DNA of 64,000 nucleotides from CAJXZP01 sp963974475 (GCA_963974475.1 CAXBCR010000011.1:1-64000), one strand, 5' to 3'; positions 16,894 to 26,794 are shown, counted from the first letter of the stretch. Notes: generated by a model from the letters alone, not told the origin. Numbers and translations are program-made.

Positions 16894-18258
16894 ATGGAGC
16901 AATTTGAAGAAGATATGGACTTACTAGAAGTACTGAAATCACTATTGATAGAGGGAAAAAGTAAGGAATTGTCGGCATTTTTGGCGGAACTTCACGTGGC
17001 CGATATTGCCGAAATTATTGATGATTTATCAGTCGATGATGCGGAAAAAGTACTGAGTCAATTAAATGACGAGGATACTTCGGCTGTAATTATGGAGCTA
17101 GATGAGGATCAACGAAAAAAGTTGGTAAATCGTTTAAATCCAAAAGAAATTGCAGAAACCATTGTTCGAAACCTTGAATCGGATGATGCCGCTGATTTCT
17201 TAGGTGAATTGGATGAAATGCTTTTAAGAAGAGTTATTTCGGAAATTAAAGATGTAGAGCAGGCGAGCCATATTGTTGACCTTTTAAATTATGAAGAAGG
17301 TACGGCAGGAGCCCTTATGGGGAAAGAAATGGTGGTGGTTAAAGAAGGTTGGGATATTACACGAGCAGTTCGTGAAATGCGAAAACAAGCTGGAGAAATC
17401 GAACAGATTTACACTATTTATGTGGTAGATGACAATGACATTTTGAAAGGTAGATTACCGTTAAAAAAGCTACTAACGGCCAATGTGCATTCCAAAATGA
17501 TTGATGTCTTAATCGAAGATATTGAAGGGGTTCAAACGGATACCTCTCAGGAAGAGGTGGCTCAAATCATGGATAAATATGATTTGGTAGCGCTTCCGGT
17601 AGTAGATGCGCTCAACAGATTAGTAGGTAGAATTACCATAGATGATGTGGTGGATGTGATACGGGAGGAAGCCGATAAGGATTATCAAATGGCATCGGGT
17701 ATATCTGAGGATATTGAACATTCCGATAGTATTTGGCAATTGATGCGCGCACGTTTACCTTGGTTAATTATTGGAGTAGGCGGAAGTATGTTAAGTGCCG
17801 TTGTAATTGGAGGTTATGAAGCTTCCATAGCAACTATACCTGCATTGGCTTTTTTTATACCCATGATTACCGCCACAGGTGGTAATGTAGGCGTGCAATC
17901 TTCCGCTATTATAGTTCAAGGGTTGGCTAATAACACGTTGAAAACCGATGATTTGCTTGGGAAACTTTGGAAGGAGTTAAAACAAGGATTATTGAATGGA
18001 ATCATTATTTCTTTATTAGCGTTGACATTTAGTATGTTGGTTTTTAGAGATTTTCATTTGGGTATTACCATTAGCATGTCTCTTTTGTTGGTTATTTTAT
18101 TTGCTTCCATTACGGGAACCTTAATCCCATTAAGTTTGGAAAAACTTGATGTTGATCCCGCTTTGGCTACAGGTCCATTTATTACTACTATGAACGACAT
18201 TACCGGTTTATTTATATACTTTTTAGTAGGGCAATACATCTACACCTTTGTCATTTAG
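16894..18258 (+). CDS. mgtE: MgtE magnesium transporter
   Basis: MgtE is a magnesium-gated channel. The 454-residue product has the three regions of the family. An acidic helical N domain with repeats like VADIAEIIDDL covers about residues 10-130, and two CBS domains cover about 135-260. Five membrane helices from about residue 290 to the end include the pore stretch with PMITATGGNVGVQSS. Its length is usual. It stands between obgE and a hydroxyacid dehydrogenase gene (76 nt apart). Confidence 0.93.
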   Translation: MEQFEEDMDLLEVLKSLLIEGKSKELSAFLAELHVADIAEIIDDLSVDDAEKVLSQLNDEDTSAVIMELDEDQRKKLVNRLNPKEIAETIVRNLESDDAADFLGELDEMLLRRVISEIKDVEQASHIVDLLNYEEGTAGALMGKEMVVVKEGWDITRAVREMRKQAGEIEQIYTIYVVDDNDILKGRLPLKKLLTANVHSKMIDVLIEDIEGVQTDTSQEEVAQIMDKYDLVALPVVDALNRLVGRITIDDVVDVIREEADKDYQMASGISEDIEHSDSIWQLMRARLPWLIIGVGGSMLSAVVIGGYEASIATIPALAFFIPMITATGGNVGVQSSAIIVQGLANNTLKTDDLLGKLWKELKQGLLNGIIISLLALTFSMLVFRDFHLGITISMSLLLVILFASITGTLIPLSLEKLDVDPALATGPFITTMNDITGLFIYFLVGQYIYTFVI

Positions 18259-18334
18259 CTTATGAACAGAAGTTGTTTTTAAATTTATCAAAATTACGTT
18301 CTGTTTCAAAGACAATTTTTAAAAGATACTAGAA

Positions 18335-19279
18335 ATGAAAGTCTTATTTATAGATACGGTTCATCCAATATTAGAAGAAACCCTAACCCAATCCGGTTAT
18401 AAATGTACCGATGGAACAAGTTGGAATCACGATGAGATTTTAAACAAAATTTCGACTTTTCATGGCGTAGTAATTCGAAGCAAATTCACTATTGACCAAG
18501 CCTTTTTAGAAAAAGCTTCTAGCTTGAAATTCATTGCTCGCTCCGGAAGCGGGTTAGAAAATATTGATTTAGCCGAAGCGCAAAATCAAGGGGTACAAGT
18601 TTTTAATTCGCCTGAGGGAAACAGAAACGCGGTAGGTGAACATGCTTTAGGAATGTTACTCATGCTGTTTAATAAGCTCAAACAGGGTGACGATGAGGTA
18701 AGGCAAGGGCAATGGAATAGAGAAAAAAACCGTGGAATAGAATTAGACGGAATGACGGTTGGATTGATTGGGTATGGAAACACCGCTCAAATGTTTGCCA
18801 AGAAGCTATGTGGTTTTGAGGTGGAGGTTCTGGCGTATGACCCCTATCATCCTGACTTTCCAAATAAATGGGCAAAAAGTGTTAGCCTAGAAGAGCTACA
18901 ACTTAAATCGAATATTATTAGTTTTCACGTACCTGAAACCGAGGAAACCCGATATATGCTACAGGAAGAATTTATTGATAATTGTGCTAATTCATTTTTC
19001 TTAATAAACACCTCTAGAGGAAAAGTAGTAAAGACATCTGACTTGGTGCAAGCAATGAAATCTGGAAAGATACGGGGCGCTTGTTTGGACGTTTTAGAAT
19101 ATGAAACAAAGGCTTTTGGTAACTTCACCCAAAATGAAATTCCATTAGATTTTAAATACTTGGCGGAATCTGAAAACACCATTTTAACCCCTCATGTGGC
19201 TGGTTGGACGGTTGAGTCCTATATAAAACTATCCACAACCCTTGCCGATAAGGTGATTGCAGCGTTCGGAAAAATTTAA
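18335..19279 (+). CDS. D-2-hydroxyacid dehydrogenase, SerA-like
   Basis: The 314-residue product is an NAD-dependent D-2-hydroxyacid dehydrogenase. The nucleotide loop is VGLIGYGNTA near residue 147. Arg is in TSRGK, Glu in the CLDVLEYE block, and the catalytic His in TPHVAGW. It resembles phosphoglycerate dehydrogenase (SerA) but has no C-terminal ACT domain. The substrate could be 3-phosphoglycerate, glycerate or another 2-hydroxyacid. No other serine-pathway gene is beside it. Confidence 0.85.
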   Translation: MKVLFIDTVHPILEETLTQSGYKCTDGTSWNHDEILNKISTFHGVVIRSKFTIDQAFLEKASSLKFIARSGSGLENIDLAEAQNQGVQVFNSPEGNRNAVGEHALGMLLMLFNKLKQGDDEVRQGQWNREKNRGIELDGMTVGLIGYGNTAQMFAKKLCGFEVEVLAYDPYHPDFPNKWAKSVSLEELQLKSNIISFHVPETEETRYMLQEEFIDNCANSFFLINTSRGKVVKTSDLVQAMKSGKIRGACLDVLEYETKAFGNFTQNEIPLDFKYLAESENTILTPHVAGWTVESYIKLSTTLADKVIAAFGKI

Positions 19280-19289
19280 TTTTTCCGAA
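19265..19289 (+). terminator. Hairpin across the dehydrogenase stop codon
   Basis: An 11-bp perfect stem (19265-19275 with 19279-19289), loop TTA, spans the stop codon. The right arm is T-rich but no long T run follows, so the terminator call is moderate. Confidence 0.45.
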
Positions 19290-19368
19290 AACCAACCGCA
19301 TATTTAAGATGTGCTTGGATTGCTGCATGAAGTGATATGAATTTCGTGTTTTTTCAATTAAAATCCAA

Positions 19369-19401
19369 TTGGTATTAGTTACTTACAAAGGTTACTTTTG
19401 C
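19369..19401 (+). promoter_or_regulatory. Promoter (-33 TTG, -7 TACTTTTGC) of the glycosyltransferase gene
   Basis: TTG at 19369-19371 and TACTTTTGC at 19393-19401 are 21 nt apart, close to the Bacteroidota spacing. The -7 element ends 16 nt before the ATG at 19418. Confidence 0.7.
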
Positions 19402-19417
19402 CACACATTTTTTGTAC

Positions 19418-20173
19418 ATGATAAAGAATAAAAAGATTGTGGTGGTAATGCCTGCATACAATGCAGAATTAACCCTTGAAAAAACGTATAACGAAATTCC
19501 TCGTGATATTGTAGATGAAGTTATATTGGTAGATGATAAAAGCTCCGATAACACATCAGCCCTAGCTAAAAAATTAGGGATAGAGCATGTCATTACCCAT
19601 GAAGTGAATAAGGGATACGGAGGAAATCAAAAAAGTTGTTACAATAAAGCCCGCGAAATAAACGCAGACATTGTGATTATGCTTCATCCTGATTACCAAT
19701 ACACACCTACTTTAATTGAGCCAATGAGTTATATTATTGCAAATGATGTGTATCAAGTGGTGTTGGGGTCCAGAATTTTGGGTAAAGGTGCACTTAAAGG
19801 AGGTATGCCTGTATATAAATACATCGCAAACAGAATGTTAACCTTGTTTCAAAACGTTATGATGGGACAAAAGTTGTCGGAATATCATACTGGTTACCGA
19901 GCTTTTTCAAAAGAGGTATTGGAAGCGATTGATTACAATATTAATTCTGATGATTTTGTGTTTGATAATCAAATGCTGGCCCAAATTGCAATGGCGGGTT
20001 ATGAAATGGCAGAGGTTACATGTCCTACCAAATATTTTGAGGAAGCATCGTCTATTAATTTTAAACGAAGCTCAATTTATGGGTTTGGTGTTTTGGGTAC
20101 ATCTATTAGCTTTTTCTTACAAAAATTAGGCCTAGGGAATTTTAAAATTTTCAAAGGAATTAAAACCAAATAG
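19418..20173 (+). CDS. Family 2 glycosyltransferase
   Basis: The 251-residue product is a GT-A fold family 2 glycosyltransferase. It opens with VVVMPAYNAE and has the nucleotide-sugar motif LVDDKSSDNT, an HPDYQYTP acidic stretch and EYHTGYRAF. The dolichol-phosphate mannosyltransferase subgroup is the best resemblance. There is no C-terminal membrane domain. The ATG at 19418 is preferred to an in-frame TTG six bases earlier. Acceptor and sugar are unknown. It is 49 nt before a sugar nucleotidyltransferase gene, which hints at a joint role in glycan synthesis. Confidence 0.85.
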   Translation: MIKNKKIVVVMPAYNAELTLEKTYNEIPRDIVDEVILVDDKSSDNTSALAKKLGIEHVITHEVNKGYGGNQKSCYNKAREINADIVIMLHPDYQYTPTLIEPMSYIIANDVYQVVLGSRILGKGALKGGMPVYKYIANRMLTLFQNVMMGQKLSEYHTGYRAFSKEVLEAIDYNINSDDFVFDNQMLAQIAMAGYEMAEVTCPTKYFEEASSINFKRSSIYGFGVLGTSISFFLQKLGLGNFKIFKGIKTK

Positions 20174-20222
20174 GATTGTTTTAAAATCGGTTTCTGACCG
20201 TGTTAGCATAAAATTATAGAAT

Positions 20223-21227
20223 ATGAATATTATTGTACCAATGGCAGGAATGGGTAAACGAATGAGACCTCATACGTTAACAACCCCAAAACCACTTTTA
20301 CCAATAGCAGGAAAGTCAATTGTAAAAAGATTAGTCGAAAACTTGGCTGAAATTAGCGATGAACCGGTAGAGAAAATTGGGTTTGTTATTGGTCGTTTTG
20401 GTAAAGAAACAGAAGCGGATTTATTGAAAATTGCTGCCGATGCGGGGGCTGTAGGTTCAATTCATTACCAAGATGAAGCATTGGGGACCGCGCATGCCAT
20501 TATGTGCGCAGAAGAAATTTTGGAAGGTAAAACGACTATCGCTTTTGCAGATACCTTGTTTAAAGCAGAGAATTTTAAAATTGATCACGCTGCAGATGGC
20601 GTACTTTGGGTCCAACAAATTGATGATCCTTCGGCATTTGGGGTGGTGAAAATGGATAGTAATGGGGTGATTACTGATTACGTAGAAAAACCTACCGAAT
20701 TTGTTTCCGACCTAGCCATGATTGGAATTTATTACGTGAAAGATGGCGCCTCCCTAAAAGCGGAGTTGCAATACTTAATGGACAATAATATAATGAATGG
20801 CGGGGAATATCAACTTCCCGATGCATTTAGAAACATGACTGCTAAGGGAGTCAAATTTGTTCCCGGTAAAGTGGATGAATGGTTAGATTGTGGGAATAAA
20901 AATGCTACCGTTTACACAAATTCAAGAGTACTGGCGTTTGAAATGGAAAAAGGAAATGATTTGGTGGATGCGTCCGCTCAAATCACCAATTCGGTAATTA
21001 TTCCACCTTGTTACATTGGTAAAAGAGTGAAAATATCCAATAGTGTGGTAGGACCAGGTGTTTCCATTAGCGAAGAAACAGAGATTATAAATTCAGTTAT
21101 CGAAAACTCGATTATTTACTCGCATTCGTCTATAAAGAATAAATCCATTACCAATTCAATGATTGGGCATTATGTTTCACTACATGAGGTAGCGGAAGAT
21201 TTAAATATCGGAGACTACAGTGCGTAG
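20223..21227 (+). CDS. Sugar-phosphate nucleotidyltransferase with beta-helix tail
   Basis: The 334-residue enzyme makes an NDP-sugar from a sugar phosphate. It shows the nucleotide loop PMAGMGKRMRPHT (near residue 6) and the PKPLLPIAGKS block, the signature of the RmlA/GlmU-like nucleotidyltransferases. The last 90 residues have short hexapeptide-like turns (SVVGPGVSISEE) typical of a left-handed beta-helix. The sugar cannot be read from sequence. Its last 8 bases overlap the GTG start of the next gene. Confidence 0.87.
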   Translation: MNIIVPMAGMGKRMRPHTLTTPKPLLPIAGKSIVKRLVENLAEISDEPVEKIGFVIGRFGKETEADLLKIAADAGAVGSIHYQDEALGTAHAIMCAEEILEGKTTIAFADTLFKAENFKIDHAADGVLWVQQIDDPSAFGVVKMDSNGVITDYVEKPTEFVSDLAMIGIYYVKDGASLKAELQYLMDNNIMNGGEYQLPDAFRNMTAKGVKFVPGKVDEWLDCGNKNATVYTNSRVLAFEMEKGNDLVDASAQITNSVIIPPCYIGKRVKISNSVVGPGVSISEETEIINSVIENSIIYSHSSIKNKSITNSMIGHYVSLHEVAEDLNIGDYSA

Positions 21228-22959
21228 GTTTATCCCACATATTTGGGTGGTAGGGATGCTGAGTATTTTGTTCCTGTCCGCTTGTACTGCTAGTAAAAAA
21301 GCGGTAAAAAATCCAAGTATTATCGTAACGCAATTATCGGGTAAGGAAAAGGTCGCTTTTGATGAAACTTTTTTTAGTGCACTTTCAGCAAAATACGCGG
21401 GCGACCACAAAGCTGCAGTTGCCTATTTTCAACAATGTTTGAGCATTGACCCGCATAATGTGGCGGTGAAATATGAGTTGTCAGATTTGATGATTCAAAT
21501 GGGGTATAATGATGCTGCAGTCGAATTGGCCGAAGATGTGGTTAATTCAGAGCCCGAGAATCGTTGGTTTTTGGAGAATCTGGCAAGCGTGTATCAAAAC
21601 ACAAAAAGATACAAGGAAAGTGCAGAAGTGTACGAGAAGTTGCTCAAAACCTATCCCAATGAATTGAATTATTATTACGAATTGGGAAGTGCTTATTTGT
21701 TTGCAAATAATGCCACAGGTGCCATTCGTACCTATGAAAACTTAGAGGCATTATCGGGGTCCAATAATTCATTATCAGAGCAATTGTTTAAATTGTACGA
21801 GCACCAGGAAATGAATGAAAAAGCAGAGGCGGAATTAGTTGCTTTAATCGATAATAACCCGGCCGAAATTAGATACGTAAGTATGTTGGCGGCCTTCTAC
21901 AAAAAACAAGGAGAGACGCAAAAAGCAGTGAATCTGTATGAAAAATTGAAAACAGAACACCCTAATGATCCGTATGTAAAGTTGGCACTTTATGAGTATT
22001 ATACCGAATTAGGACAAACCGAGGAAGCGTTCAAAAATCTTGAATTGGCTTTTAGTTCAAAGGATGTGAACATTGATTCTAAAATGGGGATTTTATTAGC
22101 CTTAATGGACCTTTCGGCTAAGGACCAGAAGATTAAAATGGAAGTATATAAGCTTATGGAGATTACTGCGACTATACATCCTGATGATGCAAAGACATGG
22201 GCGGTTTACGGTGACTTTTTGTATGGCGACAACCAAAAAGCTAAAGCGAGAGCCATGTATTTGAAATCTATAGCAATCGATGAAAGTAAGTATCAAGTTT
22301 GGAATCAAGTTTTATTTATTGATTCAGAATTGAATGAAGTGGATTCCATTATTTTGCACAGCGAAAGTTGTATCTCACTTTTCCCAAATCAGGTTTTGCC
22401 TCATTATTTTAATGGGATAGGGTATTTGCAAAAACAGAACTATCAGAAAGCGATTAGTTCATTAGAATCTGCCAAGGAGTTAGCCTACGGAATGCCGGAG
22501 TTGGAAGTGCAGATTTTGGCTAATTTAGGGGATGCATATTATCAAGTGGGGTCTTTCAATAAAGCATGGATTTCTTATGATAATTCTTTACGAATGAATC
22601 CTTCGAATGAGTATGTATTAAACAATTACGCCTATTTTTTGAGTGAAAATGATACTGAATTAGAAAAGGCGCTAGCCATGTCTAAAAAAACGGTGGACGC
22701 CAACCCGAATAGCGCGACCTATTTAGATACCTATGGTTGGATTTTCTATAAAATGAAAAACTACCCTGAAGCAGTTAAATATTTAAGCCAAGCGGCTGAA
22801 AATAGTCATGAATCGGCAGGAGAGATTTTGGAACATTTAGGAGACGCGCTTTACAAGTCAGGTAGAGTGGATGAGGCTTACGAAAATTGGTTGAAAGCGA
22901 AATCGGCAGGGGTTAATTCAAAAGAGTTGGACGATAAAATTTCGCAAAAGAAACTGTAG
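21220..22959 (+). CDS. TPR-repeat lipoprotein
   Basis: The 579-residue product starts at a GTG overlapping the previous stop codon and has a lipoprotein signal LSAC (Cys22). The rest is about 13 tetratricopeptide units (for example ENLASVYQNTKRYKESAEVYEK), a fold for protein-protein contacts. It is probably anchored in the outer or inner membrane facing the periplasm. It is 4 nt before the DUF4292 gene. The order nucleotidyltransferase, TPR, DUF4292, EnvC-like is a recurring Bacteroidota envelope block. The exact partner is unknown. Confidence 0.85.
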   Translation: MRRFIPHIWVVGMLSILFLSACTASKKAVKNPSIIVTQLSGKEKVAFDETFFSALSAKYAGDHKAAVAYFQQCLSIDPHNVAVKYELSDLMIQMGYNDAAVELAEDVVNSEPENRWFLENLASVYQNTKRYKESAEVYEKLLKTYPNELNYYYELGSAYLFANNATGAIRTYENLEALSGSNNSLSEQLFKLYEHQEMNEKAEAELVALIDNNPAEIRYVSMLAAFYKKQGETQKAVNLYEKLKTEHPNDPYVKLALYEYYTELGQTEEAFKNLELAFSSKDVNIDSKMGILLALMDLSAKDQKIKMEVYKLMEITATIHPDDAKTWAVYGDFLYGDNQKAKARAMYLKSIAIDESKYQVWNQVLFIDSELNEVDSIILHSESCISLFPNQVLPHYFNGIGYLQKQNYQKAISSLESAKELAYGMPELEVQILANLGDAYYQVGSFNKAWISYDNSLRMNPSNEYVLNNYAYFLSENDTELEKALAMSKKTVDANPNSATYLDTYGWIFYKMKNYPEAVKYLSQAAENSHESAGEILEHLGDALYKSGRVDEAYENWLKAKSAGVNSKELDDKISQKKL

Positions 22960-22963
22960 CTGG

Positions 22964-23788
22964 ATGAATCGCATATTTGTCATAATGGCCGTTTTAATGG
23001 TTCTTGTTTCGGGATGTAAGAATACAAGTTCGACTTCGGCTGGAAAACAACGAAAATTAGGGAATAAAAAGACCCAAGTCATTGTTTCTAAAATCTTGGA
23101 GAACGAATTAAAGAATCCAAAATCGGTTAGCTTTAAGGCAAATACGGAAGTAGTAACAAAAGAAAAAACTACCAGTTTTAAGGCAAATGTACGGATGGTT
23201 ACCGATAGTGTAATTTGGATGTCTATCACCGCCTATTCGTATGAAGTGGCAAGGGTTTTAGCTACACCAGACACCATTAAATATGTGAGTAGAACAGCTA
23301 AAAATTATTTCATTGGTGGATATGAATTCGTAGAAAAGAAACTGGGTGTTGACTTTTCCTTTTACGATTTGCAATCTTTGATTTTAGCCCATAGCTTTGG
23401 TTTAAGCGATTCGATTGAGATTAAAAAAAGAAATACGAAAGACAGTTATGTGTTGAGTAGTTTGAATAAACATACCCTTAAAAAAATGCAAAAAGGAAAG
23501 GAAGCTTTTCCTGTAAACATTGAAGTGTTATACTCCAACTGGGTCAATCCGGATAATTACCAAGTGGAAAAAGTACAATTGATGGATGTGAGTAGTCAAA
23601 ATATGGCAAGTATTCAATACACCTCTTTTGAAAACATACAGGACATGATGGTTTTGGCTTCGTTTAAGATGAGTATCATTGCAAAGGAAAAGTCGGAAAT
23701 AAATTCTGAATTTAGTAAGATTACGGTGAATGAATCCTTGTCATTTCCGTTTAAGATTTCGTCAAAGTATGAAGCCATTGTGGAGTAG
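22964..23788 (+). CDS. DUF4292 family lipoprotein
   Basis: The 274-residue product has a lipoprotein signal LVSGC (Cys18). The mature part is strand-rich with the pattern VRMVTDSVIWMSITA and ends in FPFKISSKYEAIVE, as in DUF4292 proteins, which resemble LolA/LolB-like lipid carriers in fold. It is 4 nt after the TPR gene and overlaps the EnvC-like gene by 20 nt. A role in lipoprotein or envelope transport is inferred from context only. Confidence 0.8.
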   Translation: MNRIFVIMAVLMVLVSGCKNTSSTSAGKQRKLGNKKTQVIVSKILENELKNPKSVSFKANTEVVTKEKTTSFKANVRMVTDSVIWMSITAYSYEVARVLATPDTIKYVSRTAKNYFIGGYEFVEKKLGVDFSFYDLQSLILAHSFGLSDSIEIKKRNTKDSYVLSSLNKHTLKKMQKGKEAFPVNIEVLYSNWVNPDNYQVEKVQLMDVSSQNMASIQYTSFENIQDMMVLASFKMSIIAKEKSEINSEFSKITVNESLSFPFKISSKYEAIVE

Positions 23789-24995
23789 AGTAATTGTTTT
23801 TCTGGTGGTTTTTGTTGGTGTGATGCCGATAAATGAGCTGCATGCCCAAAACAAAAGGGCTGTTTTGGAAAGTAAGAAAAGTCGTTTAAAAAGCGATATT
23901 GAATACAAAAACACCCTGTTGGCTAAAAACGAAAAAGAAAGAAAAAACACCCTTAATCAATTGGTCTTACTGCAAGACAAAATTTCTAAACGCCAGGAAT
24001 TAATTGCTACCATAAATAGTGAGGTTAAGTATTTGAATTCCGAAATGGAGAAAAATGGGGAGCTTGTGGCTTCTATGGAACGTGATATTGAAACCCTAAA
24101 AGCGGAATACGCCAAAATGATTCAGTTTGCATATCGTAACAAAAGCAACTATGATCAGATAATGTACGTTTTTGCGTCCAAAGATTTTAATCAAGCCTAT
24201 AAACGACTACGATATTTACAGCAATATTCTGAATTCCGTAAAAAACAAACCGAAGATATTAAACGCTTAGAAGGTGTTTTATTAGAGAAAAACGCGGAAC
24301 TATTAGCCGAAAAATCGGACAAAGAGTCGTTACTCAACAATGAGCATAAGGAACGTTCTACCCTAGCACAAGAAAAAAATCAGCAGCAAGAGGTTTTGGC
24401 TAATTTGCAAAGCAGAGAGGAAGAGCTCAAAAAAGAAATCAAAGAAAAACAGAAAGAGCAACAACAAATGCAATTGGCTATTGAACGGATTATTGCAGAA
24501 GAAATACGGTTAGCTCAAAAGAAAAATGCAACCAAAAAAGGGGAGTGGAGTTTAACTCCGGAAGCCAAAGCCCTAGCCAATGGGTTTACGGCAAATAAAG
24601 GTAAATTACCTTGGCCAGTAGAAAAAGGAACTATCACCGCGAAATACGGAATTCACTCACATCCGGTGCTAAAATCAATAAAAATTAATAATCATGGAGT
24701 GGGCATTAGCACAAATAAGGGCGCAACTGCTCGTGCGGTGTTTGAAGGTGAAATATCACGAGTTATTATCATTCCTGGGGCCGGTAAAGCCGTAATTATT
24801 CGTCACGGTGATTATTTGACTGTTTACGGAAACTTAAAAGAAGTGTACGTGTCGGCTGGAGATAAAGTGAAGGTGAAACAGATTATTGGTGAGGTAATTA
24901 CGATTGATGGTAAAACGGAAATTCAATTCGAAATTCATAAGGGAGTAGCAGCAACTACCATGGACCCATCTCTTTGGTTATATAAAGGACGTTGA
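23769..24995 (+). CDS. EnvC-like murein hydrolase activator (degenerate M23)
   Basis: The 408-residue product (start ATG 23769, overlapping DUF4292 by 20 nt) has a signal peptide (about residues 1-27). A long coiled coil follows (about 28-250), then a C-terminal LytM/M23 domain (about 285-405). The zinc ligands of active M23 peptidases are missing: the His and Asp of HxxxD become Asn308 and Gly312, His of the YGHL strand becomes Asn355, and His of the last LHFE strand becomes Gln386. That is the EnvC pattern, an activator of cell-wall amidases at division rather than a peptidase. No amidase gene is beside it. Confidence 0.85.
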   Translation: MKPLWSRVIVFLVVFVGVMPINELHAQNKRAVLESKKSRLKSDIEYKNTLLAKNEKERKNTLNQLVLLQDKISKRQELIATINSEVKYLNSEMEKNGELVASMERDIETLKAEYAKMIQFAYRNKSNYDQIMYVFASKDFNQAYKRLRYLQQYSEFRKKQTEDIKRLEGVLLEKNAELLAEKSDKESLLNNEHKERSTLAQEKNQQQEVLANLQSREEELKKEIKEKQKEQQQMQLAIERIIAEEIRLAQKKNATKKGEWSLTPEAKALANGFTANKGKLPWPVEKGTITAKYGIHSHPVLKSIKINNHGVGISTNKGATARAVFEGEISRVIIIPGAGKAVIIRHGDYLTVYGNLKEVYVSAGDKVKVKQIIGEVITIDGKTEIQFEIHKGVAATTMDPSLWLYKGR

Positions 24996-25077
24996 TAGGT
25001 TTTATCTCGTTCAGATAGCTGGATTATTGGTGTATTGAAAATAAACTTAACCGTGCATGAATCCGGCAAACTTTCAC

Positions 25078-25086
25078 TAAATTTGC
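25078..25086 (+). promoter_or_regulatory. -7 promoter element of tatA
   Basis: TAAATTTGC, 15 nt before the tatA ATG. No -33 TTG is seen at the usual distance. Confidence 0.55.
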
Positions 25087-25101
25087 GCTAAATTAGTTGA
25101 C

Positions 25102-25293
25102 ATGACAAATTCAATTTTTCTTATGGGAATGCCAGGCGGATACGAGTGGATTATTATCGGAGTTATTATTCTTTTATTATTTGGAGGTCGTAAACTTCCT
25201 GAGTTAATGAAAGGAATGGGTAAAGGAATTAAAGAATTCAAAGACGCATCAAAAAATGATGAGTCGAAAGAATTAGAAGAAGAAAAAAAATAA
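25102..25293 (+). CDS. tatA: TatA/E-type twin-arginine translocase subunit
   Basis: The 63-residue product forms the pore-building subunit of the Tat pathway, which exports folded proteins. It has one membrane helix (about residues 12-28), the FGGRKLPELMKGMGKG hinge, an amphipathic helix and an acidic/Lys tail, all standard for TatA. It is 15 nt before gatA. The short length and lack of a long tail argue against TatB. Confidence 0.93.
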   Translation: MTNSIFLMGMPGGYEWIIIGVIILLLFGGRKLPELMKGMGKGIKEFKDASKNDESKELEEEKK

Positions 25294-25308
25294 TCCCCTT
25301 CCTACTCG

Positions 25309-26730
25309 ATGGCAATCAATTACACCAATTATTTGGCTTACCGCAGCGCGCTTAAAAAAGGCGAAACCACTGCGGTAAAAGAGGTTAAATCTTTTTTAGC
25401 TGAAATAGAAAGTCAAAAACATCTCAATGCTTTTTTAGAAACATTTGACCAAACTGCTTTGGAAGCAGCTCAAATTGTGGATGAAAAAATACAAAACGGT
25501 ACAGCTGGGCGGCTAGCAGGTATGGTGATTGGTTTGAAAGATAATCTGTGTTACAAAGACCATCAGGTTTCTGTGTCATCAAAAATTTTAAGCAATTTTA
25601 CATCCCTTTTTTCAGGTACAGCGGTAGAACGTTTACTTGCCGAAGATGCTATTATCATTGGTCGCTTGAATTGTGATGAGTTCGCAATGGGCTCCTCTAA
25701 TGAAAAATCGGCTTATGGTCCGGTTTTAAATCCATTTGATAATACTCGCGTTCCGGGAGGCTCTTCAGGTGGCTCGGCTGTTGCTGTAGCGGCAAATTTA
25801 TGTCATGCCGCCTTGGGTACAGATACCGGTGGCTCCGTTCGTCAACCTGCTTCATTTACCGGCACAGTCGGACTAAAACCTACCTATGGGCGTATATCTC
25901 GTTGGGGGTTAATTGCGTATGGTTCTTCATTGGATCAAATAGGACCGTTTACAAGTTCGATTCAAGATTCAGCGTTATTACTTGAAGTAATGGCTGGTTC
26001 GGATGAGTATGATACTACTTCTTCTAGGGTTGAAGTGGATAAGTACACTGAGCTTAAATCTGAAGGTACAAAAAGAATTGCGGTATTGCGTGATGCTTTA
26101 GAAAGTGAGGGTTTAAGTCCAGCAGTTAAAAAACGTTTTACGGAAATAATTGAGAAATTAAAAGTTGCAGGACATCAAGTAGAAATTGTTGATTTCAATT
26201 TCCTTAACCAAATGGTACCTACCTATTACGTTATTAGTAATGCGGAGGCGTCTTCTAATTTATCACGATATGATGGTATTCATTACGGATACCGAAGTGA
26301 GCAATCTACCGATATTGAATCTACGTATGTTAAATCGCGTACAGAAGGATTTGGGGAGGAAGTAAAACGTAGAATCATGATGGGAACTTTTGTTTTAAGT
26401 ACCGGTTATTATGATGCATATTTTGCAAAAGCTCAAAAGGTGAGAAGATTAATTCAAGACAAAACGAAAGCTATTTTTGAAGATTACGATTTTGTTTTAA
26501 CTCCTACTACTCCTCATGTTGCATTTAAATTAGGTCATAATTCAGATAATCCAGTGGCCATGTATTTAGAAGATATTTTTACTGTTCATGCTAATTTAGC
26601 CGGTAATCCTGCTATTTCCTTGCCTTTAGGAAAGAATGAAGAAGGTTTGCCTTTTGGAATCCAATTAATGGCTCCTTTCTTTGGTGAAAAAGATATGCTT
26701 GGATTTGCCGATAGTATGATGGAAATGTAA
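25309..26730 (+). CDS. gatA: GatA, glutamyl-tRNA(Gln) amidotransferase subunit A
   Basis: GatA releases ammonia from glutamine for the conversion of Glu-tRNA(Gln) to Gln-tRNA(Gln) with GatB and GatC. The 473-residue amidase-family product has Lys77 in GLKDN, the GGSSGGSA loop and the GTDTGGSVRQPAS motif, which hold the Ser-cisSer-Lys triad. The length fits GatA. Neither gatB nor gatC is in the window, so another amidase role cannot be excluded. Confidence 0.88.
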   Translation: MAINYTNYLAYRSALKKGETTAVKEVKSFLAEIESQKHLNAFLETFDQTALEAAQIVDEKIQNGTAGRLAGMVIGLKDNLCYKDHQVSVSSKILSNFTSLFSGTAVERLLAEDAIIIGRLNCDEFAMGSSNEKSAYGPVLNPFDNTRVPGGSSGGSAVAVAANLCHAALGTDTGGSVRQPASFTGTVGLKPTYGRISRWGLIAYGSSLDQIGPFTSSIQDSALLLEVMAGSDEYDTTSSRVEVDKYTELKSEGTKRIAVLRDALESEGLSPAVKKRFTEIIEKLKVAGHQVEIVDFNFLNQMVPTYYVISNAEASSNLSRYDGIHYGYRSEQSTDIESTYVKSRTEGFGEEVKRRIMMGTFVLSTGYYDAYFAKAQKVRRLIQDKTKAIFEDYDFVLTPTTPHVAFKLGHNSDNPVAMYLEDIFTVHANLAGNPAISLPLGKNEEGLPFGIQLMAPFFGEKDMLGFADSMMEM

Positions 26731-26794
26731 CCGATACGAGGTATTAAATTCTGATAAGCTAAAAAAAATCATGTTTATAGCTTGACCGCTAACC

